A stretch of 64,000 nt of DNA. Origin: Pardosa pseudoannulata (lineage: Eukaryota > Arthropoda > Arachnida > Araneae > Lycosidae). A program made the position numbers and the translations under genes. Under the pieces are notes generated by a model that searched no databases, was not told the origin of the DNA, and saw nothing but the letters and a program-made list of their open reading frames with translations. Of this stretch, positions 53,401 through 56,737 are shown piece by piece. Each line of letters opens with the position of its first letter. Within the stretch, counting starts at the first letter, position 1. Location: NCBI GenBank assembly GCA_032207245.1, contig CM063506.1:46627409-46691408 (forward strand), given 5' to 3'.

Positions 53401-55895
53401 ACTAACATATAAATTTTATGTTAGTAATGAATTACTGAGAAATATATGTTTCTCAGTAATACATCACTAACATAAAATTTATATCTATTAAGGAAACATA
53501 TTTCCTTAAAAAATGATATCACTTAAAACGATTATACCTAATGATCATATAAAGAGAAAAATATATGCATTATTAATAAAACATTTAAGTTCTGGGTTGT
53601 AAAAAGCTACATGAAAAGAAATTATGTCTTGGTTTGGTTTGGAGTGCTACAGTCTACCATTTTTGCAACACGAGGGCTAATGAGATAGGGACCTACAGCT
53701 TAAAACTGATTCCGAATGGCTGCAAATATCCATGCCACAGTGGGTTTCGAACCCACAAACTCTCGTGCCGAAGGTCAGCACCCTAACCAATCAGCCATCA
53801 TTCGGCGAAATTATGTTTTAATGAAGCAATAAATAAAACCATTAAAGGATTTAAAAGCCAAATAAGTTCAAAAGACAAATTTAAATTTTACATTCTATAA
53901 TAAGATATAAACATTATATTTTAGAAAAGAAACCAGTAATTAATAAGCAGTTTTAATATTTATAAAATTATAAAAACTGTGATTTAAATCTAAAATCTGA
54001 AAACTTATGATTTAAAGACAGGTAAAAGAAATACATTGGATAGATTATTAAAATAAATATATTTCAGTTTATTATTTGAATGAATGTAACAAATCAATTA
54101 AAACCTTTACTTCTAGCAATAATACACATATCAGACAACAAAATACATACATGAAAAGAATGTACAGCTTATTAAAAAAAATAAAATGTTTTAAAGCTGT
54201 AGACATTACAAAATACTTTTTAAATGATACAGTGAAATTATACAACACAAAAATATATAGCAAAACTCCATAAAAAAAAAAAACAATATGAACTAAATTG
54301 CAATGATTACAGTTATATGGTATGGCCACAATTTAAAAAAAAAAAAAAAAAAAAAAAAACATTAAGTATTTGACAATACAGGAGATAACCATTTTCTATA
54401 CAAACTATAGCAAGGAAAAGAATCAGATGGAAATAAATTTTACCTATATACCTAATACACAGTGGCGTGCGGTCCATATGTGCAGGGTGTGCACTGCACA
54501 CCCTGGCAAAATTATGAGGAACAATAATTTTTTGCACCTATGTCTACTTATCTTTATATGGTATATAACAAATATTATTTATAATATATTCAAATATTAT
54601 GTTGTTTGCTTGCTTGTAATCCCGCAGTGCGTGCGGTACTAGGTGCTGCACCACGTAGCACGCTCAAAAGCAAAGGAACATAGGACTTCTAATGTGTATG
54701 CATTGCGCACTAAATTGAAAATCACACTTTATGTATATGGGCTACTGGAGAAGCACAGCATACTATAGCACTAAAGCAAGTGCAGCTATTTTTCCTCCAC
54801 TTGGCATTCAGGATCATCCGAAGGTATGGTTTATTAAGCGTTGTATTAGAGCGAGGACTAACGTGCTGAAGAGCTTTTGGTTTTTTAACTGATTAACTAC
54901 CCATACGATTTTGCAGACGGTTAATGTTTAAATTTATATACTGTAAGATTTTGTTTTCATAGAAATATAAAAGAAATATTTCATCAATATAAAGTGAAAT
55001 GTTTTAGTGTGGTAAAATAATTTCGGTGATGTATTATATTTATTGAAATAATTCGCTGAAAAACAATGTTGTTTTGTTAGACAAAAAAGAAACGAATTTT
55101 AAAAGAACAGTCCAAATTTTACCATTCATTGTGTCTTACAGATAGTATATAAGTTATATCTGTAACACCATATCCCTGGTTTTGTTTTTAAAAATTGTCA
55201 AGATGTTTTTCGCTGAATATATGATTTCCAAATGTTAAAAACAATTAATAAATATAAATTTAATACACTGACTGAACAAGAAACAATTTGTTCTATTGTG
55301 CCAACGTGCAGTGAAATCCTCTGCCCGTGGAATAGATGTTCAGTTTGTCGGCACCAATGAGCATCCGGATGAGGCATGTGGTGCTACGTTTGCTGAACAT
55401 ATAAGTTTTTCGTGAAAGCCCGAAGTGTTGCTTTTTCGACACCGATATGACACCATACAACAAAAGACATGACTTTTGCTTCAGTGCGAGTAGAATTCTC
55501 ATGGGTTTAGCTATTTTTATAATTATAATTCGACTACTCGTAGGTAAATATTTTATTTATAGTAATCTTTAAATTTATATTCATAATAAATAACCCGTTT
55601 CATAATGGAGAACTCAGATGTCTCAATAATTAAAGATTTATTGGAAAATTCATGTTTTCTGCACACCCTGCATGAAAACCTACCGTACGCCACTGCTAAT
55701 ACACATATATTTGTGTTACAAAAATTATAAAAACATTCCTCTTTATAGTAAAATAATTAATTATGGTCATAGCATACATAAGCTAAAGTAAACAAACTGA
55801 AAAATAAAACTATTAATAAGAAACTTACCTAGTAAACTAGCTGTATCAAAAATACCCTTGGATGGGGTTCGAGGACTTTGTTCAGCATTATCCAT
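1195..55895 (-). CDS. BAZ2B: BAZ2-family chromatin remodelling subunit (35 coding exons in window, C-terminus missing)
   Basis: The protein is a large nuclear regulatory subunit of ISWI-type nucleosome remodellers. In this family the TAM/MBD and AT-hook parts bind DNA or RNA, DDT/WHIM blocks contact the ISWI ATPase, and PHD plus bromodomain read histone tails. The sequence shows 35 GT-AG exons totalling 6894 nt (2298 codons) without a frame break. Domains in order: AT-hook about 499-506, TAM/MBD about 710-795, charged helix about 800-1010, DDT about 1025-1090, [11 protein letters not shown] block about 1190-1202, [11 protein letters not shown] block 1337-1347, [11 protein letters not shown] at about 1736, GWW block from 1920, PHD 2251-2295. 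The bromodomain exon(s) should lie below base 1. Similarity covers the whole BAZ2 architecture; BAZ2B versus a single BAZ2A/B precursor cannot be decided here. The start was chosen as the first AUG of the spliced main frame, with a noncoding exon upstream. Confidence 0.95.
1335..1424 (-). CDS. BAZ2B: BAZ2 coding exon 34, PHD finger first part (residues 2250-2279)
   Basis: 90 nt, acceptor CCTTTTTAG, donor GTAATT, phase 0 to 0. It carries six of the eight zinc ligands of a C4HC3 PHD finger: C2251, C2254, C2266, C2269, H2274 and C2277, in [12 protein letters not shown] context. BAZ2 PHD fingers bind the unmodified N-terminus of histone H3. Confidence 0.95.
2008..2180 (-). mobile_element. tRNA-derived SINE, family 1, copy next to a poly-A run
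   Basis: On the minus strand it has the tRNA-like head (A box near 2160, B box GGGTTTGAATCCCAC near 2120) and the family body down to CCAAAACAAG. It is several percent diverged from the copy at 61086. A run of about 27 A follows on the plus strand at 2179-2205, so the SINE head abuts poly-T on its own strand, unlike the other copies. Confidence 0.8.
2381..2594 (-). CDS. BAZ2B: BAZ2 coding exon 33, helix before the PHD finger (residues 2178-2249)
   Basis: 214 nt, acceptor TTCTCACAG, donor GTAAGT, phase 2 to 0. After an Asn/Ser-rich start it reads [20 protein letters not shown] and [19 protein letters not shown], matching vertebrate APGLRVWRRALSEARSAAQ / VALCIQQLQKSIAWEKSIMK. This helix abuts the PHD finger. 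Confidence 0.94.
2595..3843. other. Exon 32-33 intron
   Basis: A+T-rich intron with a CTCTCTCTCTA/TATATA run at about 2868-2886 and no element or exon I recognise. The flanks of the piggyBac-like element in the next intron (4293-5408 and 6506-6875) are also featureless. Confidence 0.65.
3844..4292 (-). CDS. BAZ2B: BAZ2 coding exon 32 (residues 2029-2177)
   Basis: 449 nt, acceptor AATATTTTAG, donor GTATGT, phase 0 to 2. [16 protein letters not shown] is followed by a helix, a poly-basic run ([14 protein letters not shown]), an EPEPEPE repeat and an acidic segment. It ends with [20 protein letters not shown], the counterpart of the vertebrate VTRLADLERNIERRI helix. It is considerably more acidic and repetitive than the human sequence. 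Confidence 0.92.
5409..6505. mobile_element. piggyBac-like element with perfect 14-bp terminal repeats
   Basis: TTAACCCTTTCGCG at 5409 is repeated in perfect inversion at 6492-6505. Both ends are locally G+C-rich with CpGs in contrast to the A+T-rich intron, and both carry a CGGGAAGTG subterminal motif. The minus strand at about 5990-5820 encodes Asp/Glu/Ser-rich sequence ([17 protein letters not shown]) with an upstream stop, like the acidic N-terminus of piggyBac transposases. It is about 1.1 kb and probably non-autonomous. It lies in the exon 31-32 intron. Confidence 0.7.
6876..7054 (-). CDS. BAZ2B: BAZ2 coding exon 31 (residues 1969-2028)
   Basis: 179 nt, acceptor CCTTTTACAG, donor GTTAGA, phase 1 to 0. 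The end, [20 protein letters not shown] with QVK, matches the family DLSVLQQVEDLERRVASASLQVK helix. The first half is acidic, with [10 protein letters not shown] in the middle. Confidence 0.93.
7502..7640 (+). mobile_element. SINE family 1, diverged copy in plus orientation
   Basis: TGGCCAAATGGTAGGGTG near 7508 is the A-box head and GGTTTTGAATCTTGCTG near 7551 is the decayed B box, followed by the family body GGATGGATGTTTGTAGG and CTTTAAGCAGTAAGTCCCAG. It is an old copy, inverted relative to most others. Confidence 0.65.
8861..9019 (-). CDS. BAZ2B: BAZ2 coding exon 30, GWW block (residues 1916-1968)
   Basis: 159 nt, acceptor TTTTCTGTAG, donor GTAACT, phase 1 to 1. [20 protein letters not shown], then [19 protein letters not shown], is nearly the same as vertebrate EMQFGWWRIIDPEDLKALLK / LHLRGIREKALQKQIQKH. 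The end ([10 protein letters not shown]) is specific to this protein. Confidence 0.95.
9633..11439 (-). CDS. BAZ2B: BAZ2 coding exon 29, WHIM-like block plus long disordered region (residues 1314-1915)
   Basis: At 1807 nt this is by far the longest exon; acceptor CTTTTAG, donor GTAAGG, phase 0 to 1. [20 protein letters not shown] at about 1337-1356 is the conserved DRYRRRYWILPQCGGIFVEGMES block, which in related remodellers forms part of the ISWI-contacting WHIM region. About 250 residues of Lys/Glu-rich sequence follow, then Asn/Ser/Pro-rich sequence. [11 protein letters not shown] at about 1736 matches the family WFSLLPRTPCDD motif. The last part ([10 protein letters not shown] and on) is Pro/Ser/Thr-rich. 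Confidence 0.95.
11521..11580 (-). CDS. BAZ2B: BAZ2 coding exon 28 (residues 1294-1313)
   Basis: 60 nt, acceptor TTATTTAAG, donor GTTTGT, phase 0 to 0. [20 protein letters not shown] is the counterpart of the SVEELEKQIEKLSKQQSQYRR helix that precedes the RYRRRYWILP block. Confidence 0.9.
12761..13031 (-). CDS. BAZ2B: BAZ2 coding exon 27, acidic linker (residues 1203-1293)
   Basis: 271 nt, acceptor ATAATTTAG, donor GTAATT, phase 2 to 0. It begins [20 protein letters not shown], then becomes acidic and probably disordered ([18 protein letters not shown]). The vertebrate protein has an acidic Asp/Glu tract at the same place. Confidence 0.9.
13987..14200 (-). mobile_element. Two decayed SINE family 1 fragments
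   Basis: 13987-14075 preserves GACCTACAGCTTAAAG and CATTCATGCCA of the family body. 14097-14200 preserves a second, weaker copy (AATGTCCATAGTGTAG, then a decayed B box). Both are heavily mutated. Confidence 0.45.
14418..14492 (-). CDS. BAZ2B: BAZ2 coding exon 26, basic block (residues 1178-1202)
   Basis: 75 nt, acceptor TTGTTTTAG, donor GTAATT, phase 2 to 2. [20 protein letters not shown] followed by EGDLR matches vertebrate EIDKNIDYMSNLRRDKWVVEGKLRK, one of the best conserved blocks of BAZ proteins. Confidence 0.95.
14932..15124. repeat. TA microsatellite followed by poly-A
   Basis: 14932-15020 is almost pure (TA)n with short interruptions; 15096-15124 is a run of about 29 A. Both are in the intron between exons 25 and 26. 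Translated ORFs over this tract are low-complexity artefacts. Confidence 0.9.
15178..15287 (-). CDS. BAZ2B: BAZ2 coding exon 25, helical block after DDT (residues 1142-1177)
   Basis: 110 nt, acceptor CTTTTACAG, donor GTATTT, phase 0 to 2. [20 protein letters not shown] corresponds to the family FQAHTPAQKASVLAFLINEL helix, part of the WHIM1-like region. Confidence 0.94.
15597..15694. repeat. 44-bp tandem repeat, about 2.2 units
   Basis: ACTAGTACGTTTTCTGAC at 15597 recurs at 15641 as ACTAGTATGTTTTTTGAC and again begins at 15685, a period of 44 bp with a few substitutions. It lies in a 15400-16000 stretch with higher G+C than the surrounding intron, possibly an unrecognised old mobile element. 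Confidence 0.7.
16782..16886 (-). CDS. BAZ2B: BAZ2 coding exon 24, after DDT (residues 1107-1141)
   Basis: 105 nt, acceptor TCTTATAG, donor GTAAGT, phase 0 to 0. It contains [20 protein letters not shown], matching the TALGEHLLNVGVNRDNVSEI block of the family. Confidence 0.94.
17317..17459 (-). CDS. BAZ2B: BAZ2 coding exon 23, DDT domain second half (residues 1059-1106)
   Basis: 143 nt, acceptor AACTTCTAG, donor GTATTA, phase 1 to 0. It encodes [17 protein letters not shown], then a helix [20 protein letters not shown]. The same order (SVLQEGLLN, VQDLLVRLLSAAVCDPG) occurs in vertebrate BAZ2B. Confidence 0.94.
17556..17667 (-). CDS. BAZ2B: BAZ2 coding exon 22, DDT domain first half (residues 1022-1058)
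   Basis: 112 nt, acceptor AACTTTACAG, donor GTAATT, phase 0 to 1. [20 protein letters not shown] followed by [17 protein letters not shown] is a clear DDT domain start. DDT is a short helical module of chromatin-remodelling subunits; with the adjoining WHIM blocks it binds the ISWI ATPase and linker DNA. Confidence 0.95.
17781..17858 (-). CDS. BAZ2B: BAZ2 coding exon 21, end of helix (residues 996-1021)
   Basis: 78 nt, acceptor CTTTTTTTAG, donor GTTAGT (weaker than usual), phase 0 to 0. [20 protein letters not shown] matches the family EQRRLELEMAKELKKPNEDM segment that leads into the DDT domain. The 91- and 113-bp flanking introns are among the shortest in the gene. Confidence 0.93.
17950..18012 (-). 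CDS. BAZ2B: BAZ2 coding exon 20, charged helix (residues 975-995)
   Basis: 63 nt (three heptads), acceptor ACTTTCACAG, donor GTAAGA, phase 0 to 0. It reads [20 protein letters not shown], the counterpart of the ERLKQEKRDEKRLNKERKLE helix in vertebrates. Confidence 0.93.
18294..18343 (+). mobile_element. SINE family 1 tail fragment
   Basis: CAATAGGTCTTAGTCTCATT and AGCCCTCATGTAGCAAAA match the body end of the SINE family in plus orientation; the tRNA-like head is missing. A run of A follows. Confidence 0.55.
19406..19471 (-). CDS. BAZ2B: BAZ2 coding exon 19, charged helix (residues 953-974)
   Basis: 66 nt, acceptor AATTTTTAG, donor GTATGT, phase 0 to 0. [20 protein letters not shown] is almost identical to the vertebrate [20 protein letters not shown] segment, which makes exon identity secure. 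Confidence 0.95.
21254..21295 (-). CDS. BAZ2B: BAZ2 coding exon 18, 42-bp in-frame microexon (residues 939-952, probably alternative)
   Basis: 42 nt with acceptor CAAATTAG and donor GTATGT, phase 0 to 0, encoding [14 protein letters not shown]. Vertebrate BAZ2B has no residues here: the counterparts of exons 17 and 19 are directly adjacent. The 14 residues equal two heptads and resemble the start of exon 19 ([15 protein letters not shown]), so an old exon duplication is plausible. Introns of 2.1 and 1.8 kb flank it. Good splice sites argue that it is real; a cassette role is inference. Confidence 0.7.
22525..22895. repeat. Diverged tandem duplication, period about 191 bp
   Basis: CAGATGGCATACTT occurs at 22663 and 22854, preceded in both units by an AAACTGG segment, a CTGYATGGRACA segment and an AATGGAATT/AAGGAATTGAATT segment at similar spacing. 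The two units differ by many substitutions and indels. It lies in the exon 17-18 intron. Confidence 0.6.
23366..23410 (-). CDS. BAZ2B: BAZ2 coding exon 17, 45-bp helix exon (residues 924-938)
   Basis: Acceptor TAATTGTAG, donor GTATAA, 45 nt, phase 0 to 0. [15 protein letters not shown] corresponds to KEKEMRRQQAVLLKHQ in vertebrate BAZ2B, where it runs straight into the sequence of exon 19. Confidence 0.92.
23762..23877 (-). CDS. BAZ2B: BAZ2 coding exon 16, charged helix (residues 885-923)
   Basis: 116 nt, acceptor TTATCGATCAG, donor GTATAG, phase 1 to 0. [20 protein letters not shown] followed by [14 protein letters not shown] aligns residue for residue with the vertebrate KQKEQIKIMKQQEKIKRIQQ region. 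A 4.5-kb intron with Helitron-like copy 1 precedes it. Confidence 0.94.
26616..27429 (+). mobile_element. Non-autonomous Helitron-like element, copy 1
   Basis: It starts TCCTCTATATAATAATAGCC after an A and ends CCCGTCATATGACAG, 10 nt, then CTAG before a T. Helitrons have TC at the 5' end, a hairpin shortly before a CTRR 3' end, and insert between A and T without duplicating the target. Two other copies in the window share both ends and the interior. It has no coding capacity. Inside, a 162-bp unit is tandemly doubled (26736-26897 and 26898-27061). Confidence 0.75.
26736..27061 (+). repeat. 162-bp internal tandem duplication within Helitron-like copy 1
   Basis: GAGTAAAGTTTATCTTCTCC at 26736 recurs at 26898 and the two units then run in parallel through TTCAAAATTCACCTCGTCCC to the end. 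Copies 2 and 3 have the unit once, so the duplication arose in this copy or its own lineage. Confidence 0.8.
28415..28507 (-). CDS. BAZ2B: BAZ2 coding exon 15, charged helix (residues 854-884)
   Basis: 93 nt, acceptor ATAATGTAG, donor GTTTGC, phase 1 to 1. [20 protein letters not shown] continues the Arg/Glu/Ala helix. The repeated A-K-x-L-R pattern parallels the ARQAAQIKLLRKLQKQEQAR repeats in vertebrate BAZ2B. Confidence 0.91.
29227..29401 (-). CDS. BAZ2B: BAZ2 coding exon 14, start of the charged helix (residues 796-853)
   Basis: Acceptor CTTTCCCCAG, donor GTATTG, 175 nt, phase 0 to 1. The opening [20 protein letters not shown] matches the family segment after the TAM domain (EEDVIPRIRAMEGRRGR). 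After GRLG the sequence becomes Gln/Glu-rich ([20 protein letters not shown]), the start of a long charged helix. Confidence 0.93.
30832..30939 (-). CDS. BAZ2B: BAZ2 coding exon 13, end of TAM/MBD-like domain (residues 760-795)
   Basis: Acceptor TTATTTAG, donor GTAAAA, 108 nt, phase 0 to 0. [20 protein letters not shown] corresponds to the YLSRNGIMDISRDNFSFS segment that closes the TAM domain in vertebrates. The intron from exon 12 is only 96 bp. Confidence 0.94.
31036..31147 (-). CDS. BAZ2B: BAZ2 coding exon 12, TAM/MBD-like domain core (residues 722-759)
   Basis: Acceptor CTTAATAG, donor GTAAGT, 112 nt, phase 2 to 0. It encodes [11 protein letters not shown], then [20 protein letters not shown], the signature of the methyl-CpG-binding-like TAM domain. 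In BAZ2A (TIP5) this domain binds nucleic acid including RNA. GWRRE at 722-726 and [10 protein letters not shown] at 743-752 are nearly identical to vertebrate proteins. Confidence 0.95.
32288..32354 (-). CDS. BAZ2B: BAZ2 coding exon 11, start of TAM/MBD-like domain (residues 700-721)
   Basis: 67 nt, acceptor TTTTCTAAG, donor GTATTT, phase 1 to 2. It reads [19 protein letters not shown]; the family counterpart is the R-x-LRIPLEYGWQRETR entry to the TAM domain. The Gly codon is split across the next junction. Confidence 0.92.
33794..34709 (-). mobile_element. Non-autonomous Helitron-like element, copy 2
   Basis: Read on the minus strand it begins TCCCCTATATAATAATAGCC at 34709 after an A and ends with the CCGCCATATGACGG hairpin and ...TATGCTAG at 33794 before a T. 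It is 916 bp, the longest of the three, with extra sequence around 33900-34100 relative to copy 3. It is in the exon 10-11 intron and has no ORF. Confidence 0.75.
35027..35143 (-). CDS. BAZ2B: BAZ2 coding exon 10, acidic linker (residues 661-699)
   Basis: Acceptor TTATTACAG, donor GTAATT, 117 nt, phase 1 to 1. [20 protein letters not shown] is the acidic tract directly before the TAM domain, followed by basic [13 protein letters not shown]. The same acidic-then-KRRR order precedes the TAM domain in vertebrate BAZ2B. Confidence 0.9.
36627..36794 (-). mobile_element. SINE family 1, copy with 13-bp target duplication
   Basis: The full-length copy is bounded by AGGGTTGGTTGGT at 36614-36626 and 36795-36807. 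The minus strand has the A-box head (GCCGATTGGTTAGGGTGCTG near 36783) and B box GGGTTCAAATCCCAC. The intact target duplication shows retroposition. Confidence 0.85.
37297..37699 (-). CDS. BAZ2B: BAZ2 coding exon 9 (residues 527-660)
   Basis: Acceptor ATGTTTTAG, donor GTATAT, 403 nt, phase 0 to 1. The segment is disordered: Asn/Pro-rich first, then a basic run ([15 protein letters not shown]), then Glu/Pro/Ser-rich sequence ending in a poly-Ser tract from consecutive TCA codons. Confidence 0.88.
38466..38770 (-). mobile_element. Two partial SINE family 1 copies
   Basis: 38466-38573 keeps GACTGGGACCTACTGTTTAA, AGCCGATTCTAAATG and a decayed B box; 38711-38770 keeps AAGACCTACTGCTTAAAGC with a degraded remainder. 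Neither has a full head. Confidence 0.55.
39112..39546 (-). CDS. BAZ2B: BAZ2 coding exon 8, AT-hook and possible CtBP-binding motif (residues 382-526)
   Basis: Acceptor TTTTTTCTAG, 435 nt, phase 0 to 0. KKRGRKPK at about residues 499-506 is an AT-hook type minor-groove motif. PLDLCMKK at about 446 resembles the PxDLS peptide that binds the corepressor CtBP. Two phase-0 donors are possible: GTTAGT after 39112 (used here) and GTGCGG after 39130, which would shorten the exon by six residues (VRKIKR). Open frame continues into the intron, so a transcript is needed to choose. Confidence 0.87.
39719..39760. repeat. AAAT/AAT microsatellite
   Basis: Successive AAAT units run into AAT units just upstream (in genome order) of unremarkable intron sequence between exons 7 and 8. 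Confidence 0.85.
40775..41017 (-). CDS. BAZ2B: BAZ2 coding exon 7, acidic Ser tract and short coiled coil (residues 301-381)
   Basis: Acceptor TTTTATAG, donor GTAAGT, 243 nt, phase 0 to 0. A basic start is followed by a Ser tract and an acidic run ([15 protein letters not shown]), then a [20 protein letters not shown] stretch with leucine spacing of a short coiled coil. Ser/Asp/Glu tracts also occur in this part of vertebrate BAZ2B. Confidence 0.9.
41018..43568. other. Exon 6-7 intron (2.55 kb)
   Basis: A+T-rich sequence with no ORF, mobile element or repeat that I recognise. Introns at 44048-45437 and 45513-46368 are equally featureless. Confidence 0.7.
43569..43818 (-). CDS. BAZ2B: BAZ2 coding exon 6, Lys/Ser-rich (residues 217-300)
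   Basis: Acceptor AATTTAG, donor GTAGTG, 250 nt, phase 2 to 0. The first half is Ser/Val-rich; the second half is strongly basic ([11 protein letters not shown], then [14 protein letters not shown]) and probably carries nuclear-localisation or nonspecific nucleic-acid contacts. The intron to exon 5 is only 111 bp. Confidence 0.88.
43930..44047 (-). CDS. BAZ2B: BAZ2 coding exon 5 (residues 178-216)
   Basis: Acceptor TTTTCCAG, donor GTATGA, 118 nt, phase 1 to 2. It encodes a Ser/Lys-rich stretch including [15 protein letters not shown]. The change of phase is matched exactly by exon 6, which supports the pairing. Confidence 0.87.
45438..45512 (-). CDS. BAZ2B: BAZ2 coding exon 4 (residues 153-177)
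   Basis: 75 nt between a TATTTCAG acceptor and a GTATAA donor, phase 1 to 1. It reads [20 protein letters not shown]. It is short and in frame, so skipping it would not disturb the rest of the protein. Confidence 0.83.
46369..46530 (-). CDS. BAZ2B: BAZ2 coding exon 3 (residues 99-152)
   Basis: Acceptor CGGTTCAG, donor GTAAGT, 162 nt, phase 1 to 1. The first residues include [11 protein letters not shown]; a WW-containing patch also occurs in the N-terminal part of vertebrate BAZ2B. The rest is Ser/Gly-rich. No folded domain is apparent. Confidence 0.88.
46612..46885. mobile_element. 274-bp MITE with 22-bp terminal inverted repeats, Tc1/mariner-like
   Basis: The left end TACAAACTTGATTGTAGTG (46612) is matched in inversion at the right end, CACTACAATCAAGTTTTGTA (to 46885), with a single one-base indel. 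Both ends are TA, the Tc1/mariner target. There is no coding capacity. The flank just left of the element repeats the inner end of the terminal repeat and forms a hairpin with it (46606-46616 with 46623-46633). Confidence 0.5.
48013..48096. repeat. Short tandem duplication (about 46 bp) with poly-T
   Basis: AAATAAAAGATTTTAAAATA with CATAATAGGG occurs twice in succession, separated by AAAATTTTTTTTTTT. It is likely a slippage product in the exon 2-3 intron. Confidence 0.6.
48633..48720 (+). mobile_element. Possible single end of a piggyBac-like MITE
   Basis: TTAACCCTTTAACGAACTATGG resembles the end of the 61302-61587 element (TTAAACCCTTTAACTGTGGC inverted). I found no matching second end nearby, so this is a truncated copy or chance. 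Confidence 0.3.
48838..48994 (-). mobile_element. SINE family 1, decayed copy
   Basis: It keeps the family order GGTTCGCAGCATTCAATC, CTACAGCTTAAGCTGATTCT, ACAAACATCTATGCCA and a decayed B box (AGGTTTGAACTCTAG), with many substitutions. No target duplication was found. Confidence 0.6.
50371..50402. repeat. TA microsatellite
   Basis: A near-pure TA run in the exon 2-3 intron. A similar short TA run is at 30251-30275 in the exon 13-14 intron. Confidence 0.9.
50815..51042 (-). CDS. BAZ2B: BAZ2 coding exon 2 (residues 23-98)
   Basis: Acceptor ATTACTAG, donor GTACTT, 228 nt, phase 1 to 1. It encodes a Ser/Pro/Ala-rich segment ([20 protein letters not shown] and onward) typical of the low-complexity N-terminus of BAZ2 proteins. 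It is separated from exon 1 by a 4.8-kb intron loaded with transposable elements. Confidence 0.88.
53407..53484. repeat. Near-perfect inverted repeat (36-bp arms, 6-nt loop)
   Basis: The left arm at 53407-53442 and the right arm at 53449-53484 pair over 36 bp with two mismatches around a TATATG loop. Part of the left arm (ATAAATTTTATGTTAGTAA) is also directly repeated just upstream at 53368-53395. TTAAGGAAACATATTTCC immediately after forms a second small hairpin. Confidence 0.85.
53628..53806 (-). mobile_element. SINE family 1, copy with 10-bp target duplication
   Basis: GAAATTATGT flanks both sides (53618-53627 and 53807-53816). The minus strand begins GCCGAATGATGGCTGATTGG, with B box GGGTTCGAAACCCAC, and ends TCCAAACCAAACC. 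The duplication defines the ends exactly. Confidence 0.88.
54460..55695. mobile_element. hAT-type DNA transposon, non-autonomous, with perfect 8-bp target duplication
   Basis: The terminal repeats are CAGTGGCGTGCGGT at 54460 and its inverse ACCGTACGCCACTG at 55682-55695 (one mismatch in 14). CTAATACA flanks both sides (54452-54459 and 55696-55703); an 8-bp duplication and CAGTGGCG ends are typical of hAT. Both subterminal regions contain GCAGGGTGTGCA, palindromic at the left end. The longest internal frame is only 69 codons (55502-55293, minus), which I cannot identify, so it has no working transposase. It lies in the intron between exons 1 and 2. Confidence 0.82.
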
Positions 55896-55914
55896 AACAC
55901 AAATCCAAATTTAC
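55829..55914 (-). CDS. BAZ2B: BAZ2 coding exon 1 (start codon, residues 1-22)
   Basis: The acceptor is TTTTTTTCCAG and the donor is GTAAG. After 19 nt of leader the AUG at 55895-55893 begins [14 protein letters not shown]. The exon ends with one spare nucleotide (phase 1) that joins exon 2 to make an Ala codon. It is short, Ser/Pro-containing and disordered, with no recognised domain. Confidence 0.8.
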
Positions 55915-56737
55915 CTGGAAAAAAATATTTATAATCTTTTTTTAAGCTTAACTAAGCAAAATATTAAATTAATATTTTAATATTGTAAATGAAAATGTTT
56001 CATAATATTTAAGATAATTACTCATTAATTTAATGCAATACCATTAAATGAAAAAGATAGAACATGCACAAGTGTACATATGCACAAAGATACAAACATA
56101 CAATACTGAACTTTTTATGTAGATAAGGCAAGATGGTGAAAAATATTTTGTCAGATGTTTTAGTTCTAGAATTTAAATTTTTATGCATTAAAGTACAGTT
56201 ATAAACAAGACTGTGTGGTAGACATTCTCAACATGTAGCAAGGTTTCAAAATGCTACCCCCTCCCCTCACAGTGCTGCATGATGCATCCACCTCTTTATG
56301 CATTATAGCATAACACAGTGTGCTCTTGGTTACAAATATTATTCTATTGTATATTGTATTATGAAGCCCAGTGGCGTTGGAGTAGCACTTCATGCTCCTA
56401 TGACACAGGTCCGAGATTCGATCCCCGGGCTGGGCAAGGTTGACTCAACCTTTTATCCCTTCAGTGGGTAGATGAACTGAGGACCAAACGTTCTTGAGAA
56501 CTAACACTGGGGATTCCACCTAAGATTGACCACCTAACAGGAACATATACTTTGCACCTCAGGGTCTTTGGTCATGTAAACGAAGATTGGCACTGTAAGA
56601 CCTGGCTCCCAAGGGGCTGTTGTGCCGAGAAGTTTAGTTTTATACTGTATTATGATAAATATTGTTAAAATTAAATGGATTAAAATAAAAATGTTTTACC
56701 TTCCTGAAATATTTCTGTGGCAGTAGTGTACAGCCAT
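55911..56737 (-). promoter_or_regulatory. Spliced 13-codon upstream ORF in the 5' leader
   Basis: Reading from the AUG at 56737 through the 56700/55914 junction gives MAVHYCHRNISGR and then TAA at 55913-55911. The stop is only 15 nt upstream of the main AUG and in the same frame. In eukaryotes such a short uORF ending close to the main start usually lowers translation; that role here is inference. Confidence 0.5.
56365..56645 (+). mobile_element. tRNA-derived SINE, family 2, with 10-bp target duplication
   Basis: TGTATTATGA flanks both sides (56355-56364 and 56646-56655). The head GCCCAGTGGCGTTGGAGTAG and B box GATTCGATCCCCGG are tRNA-like, and GCCCAG can pair with CTGGGC about 70 nt later. 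The body has AAGGTTGACTCAACCTTTTA followed by TGGGTAGATGAACTGAGGAC, resembling the conserved central block seen in some invertebrate SINEs. It is unrelated to family 1 and present once here, in a 5' UTR intron. Confidence 0.75.

Noticed and set aside
56365..56435. Possible tRNA gene with GCCCAG/CTGGGC pairing
   Set aside because: It continues into a 281-bp unit flanked by a 10-bp target duplication, the T stem is imperfect and there is no clear anticodon arm. It is better explained as a SINE.
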